DNA of 64,000 bases from Sulfitobacter sp043557345. Lineage in GTDB: Bacteria; Pseudomonadota; Alphaproteobacteria; Rhodobacterales; Rhodobacteraceae. Of this stretch, positions 54,483 to 63,031 are shown piece by piece (position 1 is the first letter of the stretch; every line of letters begins with the position of its first letter). The stretch lies in NCBI RefSeq assembly GCF_043557345.1, contig NZ_JBIFFV010000005.1:124001-188000 (forward strand), read 5' to 3'. Below the pieces are notes generated by a model, which worked only from the letters and a program-made list of their open reading frames with translations, did not search any database and was not told where the DNA came from. Both the position numbers and the translations under genes were made by a program.

Positions 54483-54959
54483 TTAGAAACGGATGGTGCC
54501 GTGTTTGCCCATGTCGGGCTTCTGGCCTGTTATCTGTGCTTTGCCGATCTCATAGAGGAACTTGAACCCGCCATCGGTGGCCCAAACCTCGGCTTCGGTG
54601 AGGTCAAAGCGGATCAGCTGCACGTCCGGGTCTTGCTTGCCGTCTTCAAACCATGCCCCCGCGATGGCGTTCCAAATCTTGTCCAGCTCGGTCGGGTTGG
54701 TCACGGCGGAAACATGGCCGTCGATCCGCGCCCAGAGGGATTCGTCCTTGCTGGCAATCATGTATTCGGCGGCGGCGCGCCCCTCGGCAGACTTTGCCAG
54801 ATCGGTGCCCTTGGCGGTGATGAACCACAGCACGGCGGCGCGGTCGTCTTCGTCGATGTAATGGGTCATCGGGATCGCGCGGGCGGTCTTGGTCATCAGC
54901 ATCCCAGCACGGGTGTCGTCCAGACGGTCCCAGAACTCTTTTTTCAGATCATCGCTCAT
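54483..54959 (-). CDS. General stress protein-like, pyridoxamine-phosphate-oxidase fold
   Basis: A 158-residue protein similar to general stress protein 26 and other small flavin/PNPOx-fold proteins: GMLMTKTARAIPMTHYIDEDD, LWFITAKGTDLAKS and the later WARIDGHVSAVTNPTELDKIWN. It may bind FMN or F420. The start at 54959 (MSDDLKKEFWDRL) is preferred; the SD (GCGAG) is weak, and a second Met lies two codons upstream. It is divergent from the ivd operon. Confidence 0.8.
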   Translation of the reverse strand: MSDDLKKEFWDRLDDTRAGMLMTKTARAIPMTHYIDEDDRAAVLWFITAKGTDLAKSAEGRAAAEYMIASKDESLWARIDGHVSAVTNPTELDKIWNAIAGAWFEDGKQDPDVQLIRFDLTEAEVWATDGGFKFLYEIGKAQITGQKPDMGKHGTIRF

Positions 54960-55039
54960 TTGCATCTCGCTTTGTTGTAGTGTTCGCTTGGTCGCAGGGC
55001 CAACCCGCCGCGGCGCGGGGCGGTTCCACATCGCGCTGC

Positions 55040-55083
55040 TTGACGCAAAGCGGGCGGGGCGGTAGGTAATGAACAAGCGTTCA
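55040..55083 (+). promoter_or_regulatory. Promoter and operator of the leucine-degradation operon
   Basis: TTGACG (55040-55045) is a good -35; TAGGTA(AT) follows 17 bases later as -10. The perfect palindrome TGAAC-AAGC-GTTCA (55070-55083) sits just where transcription would start, a usual place for a repressor. The ivd start codon is 24 bases further on, after a G-rich Shine-Dalgarno (GGGGGGGGGAG). Confidence 0.6.
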
Positions 55084-55106
55084 ATAAATCGGGGGGGGGA
55101 GAAGCC

Positions 55107-56267
55107 GTGTTCAACGCAAGTATGCAGTTCGATCTGGGCGAAGACGTAGGCGCGCTGCGCGAGATGGTGCACCGCTGGGCGCAGGAGCGCGTCAAGCCGA
55201 TGGCCGCCGAGATCGACACCAAGAACGAGTTTCCCGCCGAGCTATGGGGCGAGATGGGCGAGTTGGGTCTTCTCGGCATGACCGTCGAGGAGGAGTTCGG
55301 CGGCTCGGGGCTGGGCTATGTCGCTCATACCGTCGCGGTGGAAGAGATCGCCCGGGCCTCGGCCTCGGTCTCGCTTTCCTACGGTGCGCATTCCAATCTT
55401 TGCGTGAACCAGATCAAGCTGAACGGCACCCCGGAGCAAAAGGCGCAGTTCCTGCCCAAGCTCTGCTCGGGCGAACATGTCGGCGCGCTGGCCATGTCCG
55501 AGGCGGGCGCAGGCAGCGACGTGGTCAGCATGAAACTGCATGCCGAGAAGCGCAACGACCACTTCCGCCTCAATGGCAACAAGTATTGGATCACCAACGG
55601 ACCCGACGCCGAGACGCTGGTGGTCTATGCCAAGACCGACCTCGAGGCCGGCTCAAAGGGCATCACCGCCTTCCTGATCGAGAAGTCGATGAAGGGTTTC
55701 TCGACCTCCAAGCATTTCGACAAGCTTGGGATGCGCGGCTCGAACACCGCCGAGTTGATCTTCGAGGATTGCGAAGTCCCCTTTGAGAACATCCTCGGCG
55801 AAGAGGGCAAGGGCGTGCGCGTGCTGATGTCGGGCCTCGACTACGAGCGCGTCGTGCTGGCGGGCATTGGCCTTGGCATCATGGCCGCCTGCCTCGATGA
55901 GATCATGCCCTACATGGCCGAGCGCAAGCAGTTCGGCCAGCGCATCGGGGACTTCCAGCTGATGCAGGGCAAAATGGCGGATATGTACACCGCGATGAAT
56001 TCCGCGCGGGCCTATGTCTACAGCGTGGCGCAGGCCTGTGACCGCGGCGACGTGACCCGTCAGGATGCGGCGGCCTGCTGTCTCTATGCCTCTGAGCAAG
56101 CCATGGTGCAGGCGCATCAGGCGGTTCAGGCCATGGGCGGCGCGGGCTATCTGTCGGACAACCCGGTGGGCCGCATCTTCCGCGACGCCAAGCTGATGGA
56201 GATCGGCGCCGGCACCTCCGAGATCCGCCGCATGCTGGTGGGCCGCGAGATGATGGGGGCGATGTGA
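55107..56267 (+). CDS. ivd: Isovaleryl-CoA dehydrogenase
   Basis: A 386-residue acyl-CoA dehydrogenase; IVD oxidises isovaleryl-CoA to 3-methylcrotonyl-CoA in leucine breakdown and passes electrons to ETF. The N-terminal helical domain (FDLGEDVGALREMVHRWAQER), the FAD domain (LCVNQIKLNGTPEQKAQFLP, AMSEAGAGSDVVSMKL, NKYWITNGPDAETLVVYAKTD) and the C-terminal YMAERKQFGQRIGDFQLMQ are the IVD type. Its place in front of mccB/mccA and HMG-CoA lyase supports this over other ACADs. GTG start at 55107. Confidence 0.93.
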   Translation: MFNASMQFDLGEDVGALREMVHRWAQERVKPMAAEIDTKNEFPAELWGEMGELGLLGMTVEEEFGGSGLGYVAHTVAVEEIARASASVSLSYGAHSNLCVNQIKLNGTPEQKAQFLPKLCSGEHVGALAMSEAGAGSDVVSMKLHAEKRNDHFRLNGNKYWITNGPDAETLVVYAKTDLEAGSKGITAFLIEKSMKGFSTSKHFDKLGMRGSNTAELIFEDCEVPFENILGEEGKGVRVLMSGLDYERVVLAGIGLGIMAACLDEIMPYMAERKQFGQRIGDFQLMQGKMADMYTAMNSARAYVYSVAQACDRGDVTRQDAAACCLYASEQAMVQAHQAVQAMGGAGYLSDNPVGRIFRDAKLMEIGAGTSEIRRMLVGREMMGAM

Positions 56268-56752
56268 TGCGCGCCCTCCTGCTGGGCTGCACGCTTTTGG
56301 CGGGGCCGGTGGCTGCGCAGGATATCACCTATTCCGATGCCGCCACGGCGGACTGTCTGGCCGGGGCCGAAGAGTTCACCGACCAGCGCGCCTGCATCGG
56401 CCTTTCCGCCAACCTCTGCATGGAAGGGCCGGGCGGCTATTCGACCGTTGGCATGGGTGGCTGTCTCGATGCTGAGTTGACCTTTTGGGACGGTCTGCTG
56501 AACGAGAATTACCGCGCACGCATGGTGCAGGCGAAATCCGCCGATGAGGAGAATGCCCTCTACCAGCCGCAACTGCCGTCGCAGGCCGAGGCGCTGCGTG
56601 ACATGCAGCGCGCTTGGATTACCTTCCGCGATGCCGCCTGCGATTATGAACGCAGTCAATGGGGCGGTGGCACGGGCGGCGGGCCTGCAACCTTGGCCTG
56701 TCTGATGCATATGACGGGGGAACAGGCGCTGCGTTTGGGGGCGGCCTATTAA
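56267..56752 (+). CDS. Secreted DUF1311/LprI-like protein
   Basis: A 161-residue exported protein: signal peptide to about residue 20 (LLLGCTLLAGPVAAQ), then a cysteine-containing region (DCLAGAEEFTDQRACIGLSA, MGGCLDAELTFWDGLLNENY, WITFRDAACDYERSQW) with the DUF1311/LprI pattern. Such proteins are periplasmic and some inhibit lysozyme. Its ATG overlaps the ivd stop (TGATG). A role in leucine catabolism is unclear. Confidence 0.8.
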   Translation: MRALLLGCTLLAGPVAAQDITYSDAATADCLAGAEEFTDQRACIGLSANLCMEGPGGYSTVGMGGCLDAELTFWDGLLNENYRARMVQAKSADEENALYQPQLPSQAEALRDMQRAWITFRDAACDYERSQWGGGTGGGPATLACLMHMTGEQALRLGAAY

Positions 56753-56794
56753 CCGCGTCTCGCTGTGGCGGCCAAACAGGACGGAGGGATCGGG

Positions 56795-57196
56795 ATGGAA
56801 AACCTGATAGAACTGGAGACAGAAGGCGGTGTGATGCACCATTTTCTGCCCTGGCTGATCGAGGGGTTCGAGATCCTCGCCGCGGTCATCGACATCGCCG
56901 CCATCATTCTGCTGCTGATAGGGGCGGCCCGTTTCCTGACCGGGGTGACGATCGCGGAGATCGCCCAGAAGGGGCCGGAGCGTGTGCGCCGCACCAACCG
57001 CGAGCGGATCGAATTGGGGCGCTACATCCTTGCCGGGCTGGAACTGTTCATCGTCTCGGATGTGATCCACACCGCGATCAGCCTGCGGTTTGCGGATCTG
57101 CTCTTCCTGCTGATGCTGGTCATCATCCGCTCCATCACCTCCTTCTTTCTCGACCGGGAGTTGGAGCAACTGAAGAAGGAGCTTGGCGATGACTGA
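56795..57196 (+). CDS. DUF1622 family membrane protein
   Basis: A 133-residue protein with three hydrophobic segments (ILAAVIDIAAIILLLIGAA, LELFIVSDVIHTAIS, LLFLLMLVIIRSITSFFL) and the intervening NRERIELGRYILAGLELF that marks DUF1622. Function is unknown. The ATG at 56795 has GGAGGGA before it. It overlaps the next gene by 8 bases. Confidence 0.82.
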   Translation: MENLIELETEGGVMHHFLPWLIEGFEILAAVIDIAAIILLLIGAARFLTGVTIAEIAQKGPERVRRTNRERIELGRYILAGLELFIVSDVIHTAISLRFADLLFLLMLVIIRSITSFFLDRELEQLKKELGDD

Positions 57197-57905
57197 CTTT
57201 GCCGACCTGAAAGCGCTCTACGTCAACTGCTCGCTCAAGAAGACCCCGGGCGACAGCCACACCCAGCTTCTGATGAACGCCAGCGCCGGCATCATGGAGG
57301 CGCAGGGCGTGGGTGTCGAACATCTCTACCTGCTCGACCACCAAGTGCCGCCCGGCGTTTACCCGGACATGACCGAGCACGGCTGGGACCGCGATGATTG
57401 GCCCGCGATCTGGAAAAAGGTGCTGGCCGCCGACATCCTCATCATCGGCACGCCGCTGTGGCTGGGCGAGGAGAGTAGTGTCTGCCGGGTCTTGATCGAA
57501 CGGCTCTATGCGATGTCGGGCGAGCTCAACGACAAGGGCCAGTCGGTGTTCTACGGCAAGGTCGGCGGGACCATCATCACCGGCAACGAGGACGGCATCA
57601 AGCACGTCGCCATGACCACCGGCTTCGCGATGAACCACCTTGGCTACACGATCCCGCCGCAGGCCGATTGCGGATGGATCGGCGAGGCCGGGCCGGGGCC
57701 GTCTTACGGGGACGAAGTGGACGGCAAGCGCGCGGGTTTCGACAACGAATTCACGCAGCGCAACACCACCATCATGACATGGAACGCCCTGCATCTGGCG
57801 CGGATGCTGAAGGGCGCGGGCGGCTATCCGCGCCAAGGCAACGACCGCGAGGCCTGGGACGCGGGCGCGCGGTTCGATTTCGAAAATCCGGAGTATCGAA
57901 GCTGA
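57189..57905 (+). CDS. Flavodoxin-fold NAD(P)H-dependent FMN oxidoreductase
   Basis: A 238-residue protein with the flavodoxin-like fold: ALYVNCSLKKTPGDSHTQ (FMN phosphate loop region), DILIIGTPLWLGEESSVCRVLIERL and VGGTIITGNEDGIKHVAMT. It belongs to the NADPH-dependent FMN reductase/iron-sulfur flavoprotein group. The start is ATG at 57189, overlapping the DUF1622 stop. A partner within the leucine pathway is possible, but its position may only reflect shared transcription. Confidence 0.8.
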   Translation: MTDFADLKALYVNCSLKKTPGDSHTQLLMNASAGIMEAQGVGVEHLYLLDHQVPPGVYPDMTEHGWDRDDWPAIWKKVLAADILIIGTPLWLGEESSVCRVLIERLYAMSGELNDKGQSVFYGKVGGTIITGNEDGIKHVAMTTGFAMNHLGYTIPPQADCGWIGEAGPGPSYGDEVDGKRAGFDNEFTQRNTTIMTWNALHLARMLKGAGGYPRQGNDREAWDAGARFDFENPEYRS

Positions 57906-57906
57906 T

Positions 57907-59412
57907 ATGAAGAACGAAGGCGACTGGCCCCTCTGGCAGGGCAATATGGCGGCGCAATGCCTCGCCCAGCCCGATGATGCACTGGCAATCATCGACCTGA
58001 CCGCTACAGAACGGCGCGACGTGAGTTACGGCGCGCTGCACGAGATGGTCGACGGTCTGGCCCGCGCGCTGAAAACACAGGTCGCGCTCGGTGACCGCGT
58101 CGGCGTGCTGCTCAGCCAATCGCCATGGTGTGCGGCGGCGCATCTGGCGATCTGGAAGATCGGCGCGATCTCGGTGCCGCTGTTCAAACTGTTCAAACGC
58201 GATGCGCTGGCCAGCCGGGTGGGCGACGCGGGTTGCGAAATCGTGCTGACCGACGCCGAGGGCGCGGACCGTCTGGGCGATCTCGCAACCCCGTGGATTG
58301 CGGCGGAGGCAGGCGTGGAGGGCGAGGCGGTGGACTTCGCCGAGGTTGGCCCAGAAGACCCCGCCGTGCTGATCTACACCTCCGGCACCACCGGCACGCC
58401 GAAGGGCGCGCTACACGGGCACCGGGTGCTCTCGGGCCATCTGCCGGGCGTGTCGGTCAGCCATGACCATCTGGGGCAGGCGGGCGATTGCCTCTGGACC
58501 CCGGCGGATTGGGCTTGGATCGGCGGTCTTTTCGACGTGGCGATGCCGGCGCTCGCGCTTGGCGTGCCGGTGGTGGCGGCACGGATGCCGAAGTTTACCG
58601 TCGAAGGCTGCGCCGAGGTGATTTCGCAAGGCGGCGTGCGCAACGTGTTCTTCCCGCCCACGGCGCTGCGGATGCTGAAGGCCGCTGTTGTATCCTTGCC
58701 CGGCCTGCGCTCGGTCGCCAGCGGCGGCGAGCCTTTGGGGGCGGAGATGCTGGCCTGGGGGCGGAAAGCCTTCGGGCTAGAGATCAACGAGTTCTACGGC
58801 CAGACCGAATGCAACATGGTGGCTTCCAGCTGCGGCGTGGATTTCCCCGCGCAGCCGGGCTGTATCGGCAAGCCAGTACCGGGCTTCGAGATCGCCGTGC
58901 TGGACGCGGACGGCAAGCCTACCGATGCCGAGGGCGATGTGGCGGTGCGCAAAGGCGCCCCTTCGATGATGCTGCGCTACTGGAACCGGCCCGAGGAGAC
59001 GGCGGCCAAGTTCCATGGCGACTGGCTGCTAACCGGCGACCGCGGCATATGGGAGGGCGACTACCTGCGTTTCGTGGGGCGCGAGGATGACGTGATCACC
59101 TCCGCCGGCTACCGCATCGGCCCGGCGGAAATCGAGGATTGCCTGCTGACCCATGACGCGGTGGCCACCTGCGGCGTGGTCGGCAAGCCCGACGCGCTCC
59201 GCACCGAGATCGTGAAGGCCTATGTGGTGCTGAAACCGGGTGCCGAGGTCGAGGCAAGGGAACTGCAGGAGTGGGTGAAGGAAAGGCTCGCCAGCTATTC
59301 CTACCCGCGCGAGATCGCATTCGTGGAAGACCTGCCGATGACCGTCACCGGCAAGGTGATCCGCAAGGAATTAAAGCGTGTGGCGGCGCGAGAGAATGAG
59401 GACGTAACATGA
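57907..59412 (+). CDS. AMP-dependent acyl-CoA synthetase
   Basis: A 501-residue ANL-family ligase that activates a carboxylate to its CoA thioester. The P-loop-like motif is IYTSGTTGTPKGAL; the core motifs NEFYGQTECNM and GDWLLTGDRGIWEGDYLRFVGR follow; the C-terminal catalytic Lys is in MTVTGKVIRKELK. It is shorter than acetyl-CoA synthetase (no N-terminal ACAS domain). Within a leucine operon it could activate isovalerate or acetoacetate; the true acid is unknown. Overlaps mccB by 4 bases (ATGA). Confidence 0.88.
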   Translation: MKNEGDWPLWQGNMAAQCLAQPDDALAIIDLTATERRDVSYGALHEMVDGLARALKTQVALGDRVGVLLSQSPWCAAAHLAIWKIGAISVPLFKLFKRDALASRVGDAGCEIVLTDAEGADRLGDLATPWIAAEAGVEGEAVDFAEVGPEDPAVLIYTSGTTGTPKGALHGHRVLSGHLPGVSVSHDHLGQAGDCLWTPADWAWIGGLFDVAMPALALGVPVVAARMPKFTVEGCAEVISQGGVRNVFFPPTALRMLKAAVVSLPGLRSVASGGEPLGAEMLAWGRKAFGLEINEFYGQTECNMVASSCGVDFPAQPGCIGKPVPGFEIAVLDADGKPTDAEGDVAVRKGAPSMMLRYWNRPEETAAKFHGDWLLTGDRGIWEGDYLRFVGREDDVITSAGYRIGPAEIEDCLLTHDAVATCGVVGKPDALRTEIVKAYVVLKPGAEVEARELQEWVKERLASYSYPREIAFVEDLPMTVTGKVIRKELKRVAARENEDVT

Positions 59413-61013
59413 AACTGACATCCCAAGCCCTGCCTTCCTCGGATGCCTATAAGGCCAATGAGTTGGCGCATCTGAAAGCCCTGAGCGAGGTCCGCGAGGC
59501 CGCCGAGGCCGCCGCCCTCGGGGGCGGCGAGAAGTCCCGCGCGCGGCATGAGAGCCGCGGCAAGATGCTGCCCCGCGAGCGGGTGGCGAACCTTCTCGAC
59601 CCCGGCAGCCCGTTTCTGGAGATCGGCGCCACCGCGGCGCATGGGCTCTACGACGGGGCCGCGCCCTGTGCGGGCGTGATCGCGGGCATCGGACGGGTGC
59701 AGGGGCATGAGGTCATGGTGGTCTGCAACGACGCCACCGTGAAGGGCGGCACCTATTACCCGATGACCGTGAAGAAACACCTCCGCGCGCAGGAGATTGC
59801 CGAGGCGAACCATCTGCCCTGCATCTATCTGGTGGACTCCGGCGGCGCGAACCTGCCCAATCAGGACGAGGTTTTCCCCGACCGCGACCATTTCGGCGCG
59901 ATCTTCTATAATCAGGCGCGGATGAGCGCCAAGGGCATCGCCCAGATCGCCGTGGTGATGGGCTCTTGCACCGCCGGTGGCGCCTACGTGCCCGCGATGT
60001 CGGACGTGACCATCATCGTGAAGGAACAGGGCACGATCTTCCTCGCCGGCCCGCCGCTGGTGAAGGCCGCGACCGGAGAAGTTGTCTCGGCCGAAGACCT
60101 CGGCGGCGGAGACGTGCACACCCGTCTGTCGGGCGTGGCCGATTACCTTGCCGAGGACGACGCCCATGCGCTGGCACTGGCGCGTCGCGCGGTGGGGCAA
60201 CTCAACAAGAGCAAGCCCAAGACGGTGGATTGGGCCAGCCCCGAGGAGCCGGCCTATGACCCCGCCGAAATGCTGGGCGTCGTGCCCGCCGACCTGCGCA
60301 CGCCCTATGACATCCGCGAGGTCATCATGCGGCTCGTGGACGGCAGCCGTTTTGATGAATTCAAGGCGCGCTTCGGCGAAACGCTGGTCTGCGGTTTCGC
60401 CCATGTGAAGGGCTGCCCCATCGGCATCATCGCCAACAACGGGGTGCTGTTCTCCGAAGCCGCCCAGAAGGGCGCGCATTTCGTGGAGCTTTGCAGCCAG
60501 CGCAACATCCCGCTGGTGTTTTTGCAGAACATCACCGGCTTCATGGTCGGCCGCAAATACGAGAACGAGGGCATCGCCCGCCACGGCGCCAAGATGGTGA
60601 CGGCGGTGGCCACCACCAATGTGCCCAAGATCACCGTGCTGGTGGGCGGCTCCTTTGGCGCTGGCAACTACGGCATGTCGGGCCGCGCCTACCGGCCGCG
60701 GTTCCTCTGGACATGGCCCAACAGCCGCATTTCTGTCATGGGCGGCGCGCAGGCGGCAGGCGTTCTCGCCACCGTCAAGCGCGACGCGATGGAACGCGCG
60801 GGCGAGACATGGACCGAAGAGGAAGAGACCGCCTTCAAGCAACCCACGATCGACATGTTCGAGGAGCAGAGCCACCCGCTCTATGCCTCGGCACGGCTGT
60901 GGGACGACGGGATCATTGATCCGCGCAAGAGCCGCGACGTGCTCTACCTGAGCCTCTCGGCCAGCCTGAACGCGCCGATCGAGCCGACGAAATTTGGATT
61001 GTTCCGGATGTGA
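59409..61013 (+). CDS. mccB: Methylcrotonyl-CoA carboxylase beta (carboxyltransferase) subunit
   Basis: The 534-residue carboxyltransferase moves CO2 from biotin to 3-methylcrotonyl-CoA. The order of motifs fits MCC beta: SRARHESRGKMLPRERVANLLD, YLVDSGGANLPNQDEVFPD, GSCTAGGAYVPAMSDVT, FMVGRKYENEGIARHGAKM and GRAYRPRFLWTWPN. It pairs with the biotin carboxylase subunit encoded just downstream. Confidence 0.93.
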   Translation: MKLTSQALPSSDAYKANELAHLKALSEVREAAEAAALGGGEKSRARHESRGKMLPRERVANLLDPGSPFLEIGATAAHGLYDGAAPCAGVIAGIGRVQGHEVMVVCNDATVKGGTYYPMTVKKHLRAQEIAEANHLPCIYLVDSGGANLPNQDEVFPDRDHFGAIFYNQARMSAKGIAQIAVVMGSCTAGGAYVPAMSDVTIIVKEQGTIFLAGPPLVKAATGEVVSAEDLGGGDVHTRLSGVADYLAEDDAHALALARRAVGQLNKSKPKTVDWASPEEPAYDPAEMLGVVPADLRTPYDIREVIMRLVDGSRFDEFKARFGETLVCGFAHVKGCPIGIIANNGVLFSEAAQKGAHFVELCSQRNIPLVFLQNITGFMVGRKYENEGIARHGAKMVTAVATTNVPKITVLVGGSFGAGNYGMSGRAYRPRFLWTWPNSRISVMGGAQAAGVLATVKRDAMERAGETWTEEEETAFKQPTIDMFEEQSHPLYASARLWDDGIIDPRKSRDVLYLSLSASLNAPIEPTKFGLFRM

Positions 61014-61025
61014 TCGACGCGCGGC

Positions 61026-61079
61026 TCCGGGGGGACACCCCCGGAACGCTCGCCATATTTGGAGCCAGAAAGAGATGAA
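61026..61079 (+). promoter_or_regulatory. Hairpin + TATTTG + GATGAA leader before mccA
   Basis: A perfect 8-bp stem (TCCGGGGG / CCCCCGGA, loop GACA; 61026-61045), then TATTTGG (61056-61062), GCCAGAA and AGATGAA (61073-61079), ending 11 bases before mccA. The same order of parts occurs before pepP. Confidence 0.45.
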
Positions 61080-61090
61080 AAGGGTAGGGC

Positions 61091-63031
61091 ATGTTTGACA
61101 CGATCCTGATTGCGAACCGGGGTGAGATCGCCTGCCGGGTAATGGAAACGGCGCAGGCCATGGGGGTGCGCTGCGTGGCGGTGTATTCGGACGCCGATGC
61201 GGGCGCGAAACACGTGGCCATGGCGGATGCCGCGGTGCATATCGGCGGCTCGGCGCCGGCGGAGAGTTATCTCAAGGGCGATGTGATCATCCAGGCGGCG
61301 CGCGATACCGGCGCTCAGGCGATCCATCCGGGCTACGGGTTCCTGAGCGAGAACCCCGATTTCGTGGAGGCGGTCGAGGCCGCCGGGCTGACTTTCATCG
61401 GACCCTCGGCCAATGCCATTCGGGCAATGGGCCTGAAGGATGCCGCCAAGGCGCTGATGGTCGAGGCGGGCGTGCCCGTGGTCCCGGGCTATCACGGCGC
61501 GGATCAGGACGATGCGCTGCTGGCCCGCGAGGCCGAAAAGATCGGCTACCCGGTGCTGATCAAGGCGGTCGCCGGCGGTGGCGGCAAGGGCATGCGGCTC
61601 GTTGAGGAGGCGAAGGGGTTTCAGGCGGCACTGGACTCTGCGCGCTCCGAGGCCAAGACCGCCTTCGGCAACCCGGACGTGCTGGTCGAGAAATTCGTCA
61701 CCAAGCCGCGTCACATCGAGGTGCAGGTCTTTGGCGACGGCACCCATGCGGTGCATCTGTTCGAGCGCGACTGCTCGCTCCAGCGCCGCCACCAGAAGGT
61801 GATCGAAGAGGCACCCGCGCCGGGCATGACGGCGGAGATGCGCGAGGCCATGGGGCAGGCGGCGGTGCGCGCCGCCGAAGCCATCGGCTATGCCGGGGCG
61901 GGGACGGTGGAATTCATCGTCGACGGCTCGGGCGGGCTGTCGACCGACGGGTTCTTCTTCATGGAGATGAACACGCGGCTTCAGGTGGAGCATCCCGTGA
62001 CCGAACTGGTCACCGGGGTCGATCTGGTGGAATGGCAGCTGCGTGTCGCGGCGGGCGAGGCCCTGCCGAAGCGCCAGGAGGCGCTGACGATCAACGGCCA
62101 AGCCTTCGAGGCACGGCTTTATGCCGAGGACGTGCCGAAGGGCTTCCTGCCCGCCACCGGCACGCTCACGCATCTGTCCTTCACGCCCCAGACCCGCGCC
62201 GACAGCGGTGTGCGGGCGGGCGACACGATCAGCCCCTTCTACGACCCGATGATTGCCAAGGTCATCGTGCATGGGCCCACGCGGGACGTGGCGCTCTCGC
62301 GCCTGCGCGCGGCGCTCAAGGGGTGTGAAGTCGGCGGCACGGTCACCAACCTCGCCTTCCTCGGCGCGCTGGCGGAACACGAGGGGTTTGCCAAGGGCGA
62401 CGTGGATACCGGCCTGATCGCGCGGGACATCGAGGCGCTGACGGCCCAGCCCGAGGTGCCGGGGCGGCATTTCGCACTGGCCGGGATGGCGGCGCTTGGG
62501 CTCGATGAGCCGCTGGCCGAGGCGGGGTTCAACCTATGGCGGCCGCTGCGGCGGCAGGTGATGCTGGCCCGCGACGGCGAGGAACATCTGCTGAAGGTGC
62601 GGGTGCTCTCGGAGGACGTGCAGCTTTGGACCGTGGGCGACCATGAGGTGCGCGCCGAGCGCATTGCGGGCCGCTGGAAGATTGATGGTCATATAGCGCC
62701 CCCGGTCTCGGTCGCGGGCGACGTGGTCACGGTTTTTGACGCCTATGGCATCGCCTTTGACGTAATCGACCCACTTGCCCGCGCTGCCGCCGCCCATGGC
62801 GACGGCAATATCGTCGAAGCGCCGATGCCGGGACTGGTGCGCGCCATCGACGCCGAGGTCGGCCAGAGCGTCGCCAAGGGCGACCGTCTGGCGGTGCTGG
62901 AGGCGATGAAGATGGAGCATTCGCTGCTCGCGGCGCGCGACGGCGTGGTGGCCGAGGTGCTGGCACAGGCCGGTGATCAGGTCGAGGCCGGCGCGGCGCT
63001 GGTGCGACTGGAAGCTGAGGAGGGCGCATGA
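61091..63031 (+). CDS. mccA: Methylcrotonyl-CoA carboxylase alpha (biotin carboxylase) subunit
   Basis: The 646-residue subunit holds the ATP-grasp biotin carboxylase domain (IANRGEIACRVMETAQ; HPGYGFLSENPDFVEAVE; KAVAGGGGKGMRLVEE; MEMNTRLQVEHPVTELVTG) and the C-terminal biotin carrier domain with K607 in EAMKMEHS. With mccB it makes 3-methylglutaconyl-CoA. Its stop overlaps the GST start (ATGA). Confidence 0.95.
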   Translation: MFDTILIANRGEIACRVMETAQAMGVRCVAVYSDADAGAKHVAMADAAVHIGGSAPAESYLKGDVIIQAARDTGAQAIHPGYGFLSENPDFVEAVEAAGLTFIGPSANAIRAMGLKDAAKALMVEAGVPVVPGYHGADQDDALLAREAEKIGYPVLIKAVAGGGGKGMRLVEEAKGFQAALDSARSEAKTAFGNPDVLVEKFVTKPRHIEVQVFGDGTHAVHLFERDCSLQRRHQKVIEEAPAPGMTAEMREAMGQAAVRAAEAIGYAGAGTVEFIVDGSGGLSTDGFFFMEMNTRLQVEHPVTELVTGVDLVEWQLRVAAGEALPKRQEALTINGQAFEARLYAEDVPKGFLPATGTLTHLSFTPQTRADSGVRAGDTISPFYDPMIAKVIVHGPTRDVALSRLRAALKGCEVGGTVTNLAFLGALAEHEGFAKGDVDTGLIARDIEALTAQPEVPGRHFALAGMAALGLDEPLAEAGFNLWRPLRRQVMLARDGEEHLLKVRVLSEDVQLWTVGDHEVRAERIAGRWKIDGHIAPPVSVAGDVVTVFDAYGIAFDVIDPLARAAAAHGDGNIVEAPMPGLVRAIDAEVGQSVAKGDRLAVLEAMKMEHSLLAARDGVVAEVLAQAGDQVEAGAALVRLEAEEGA

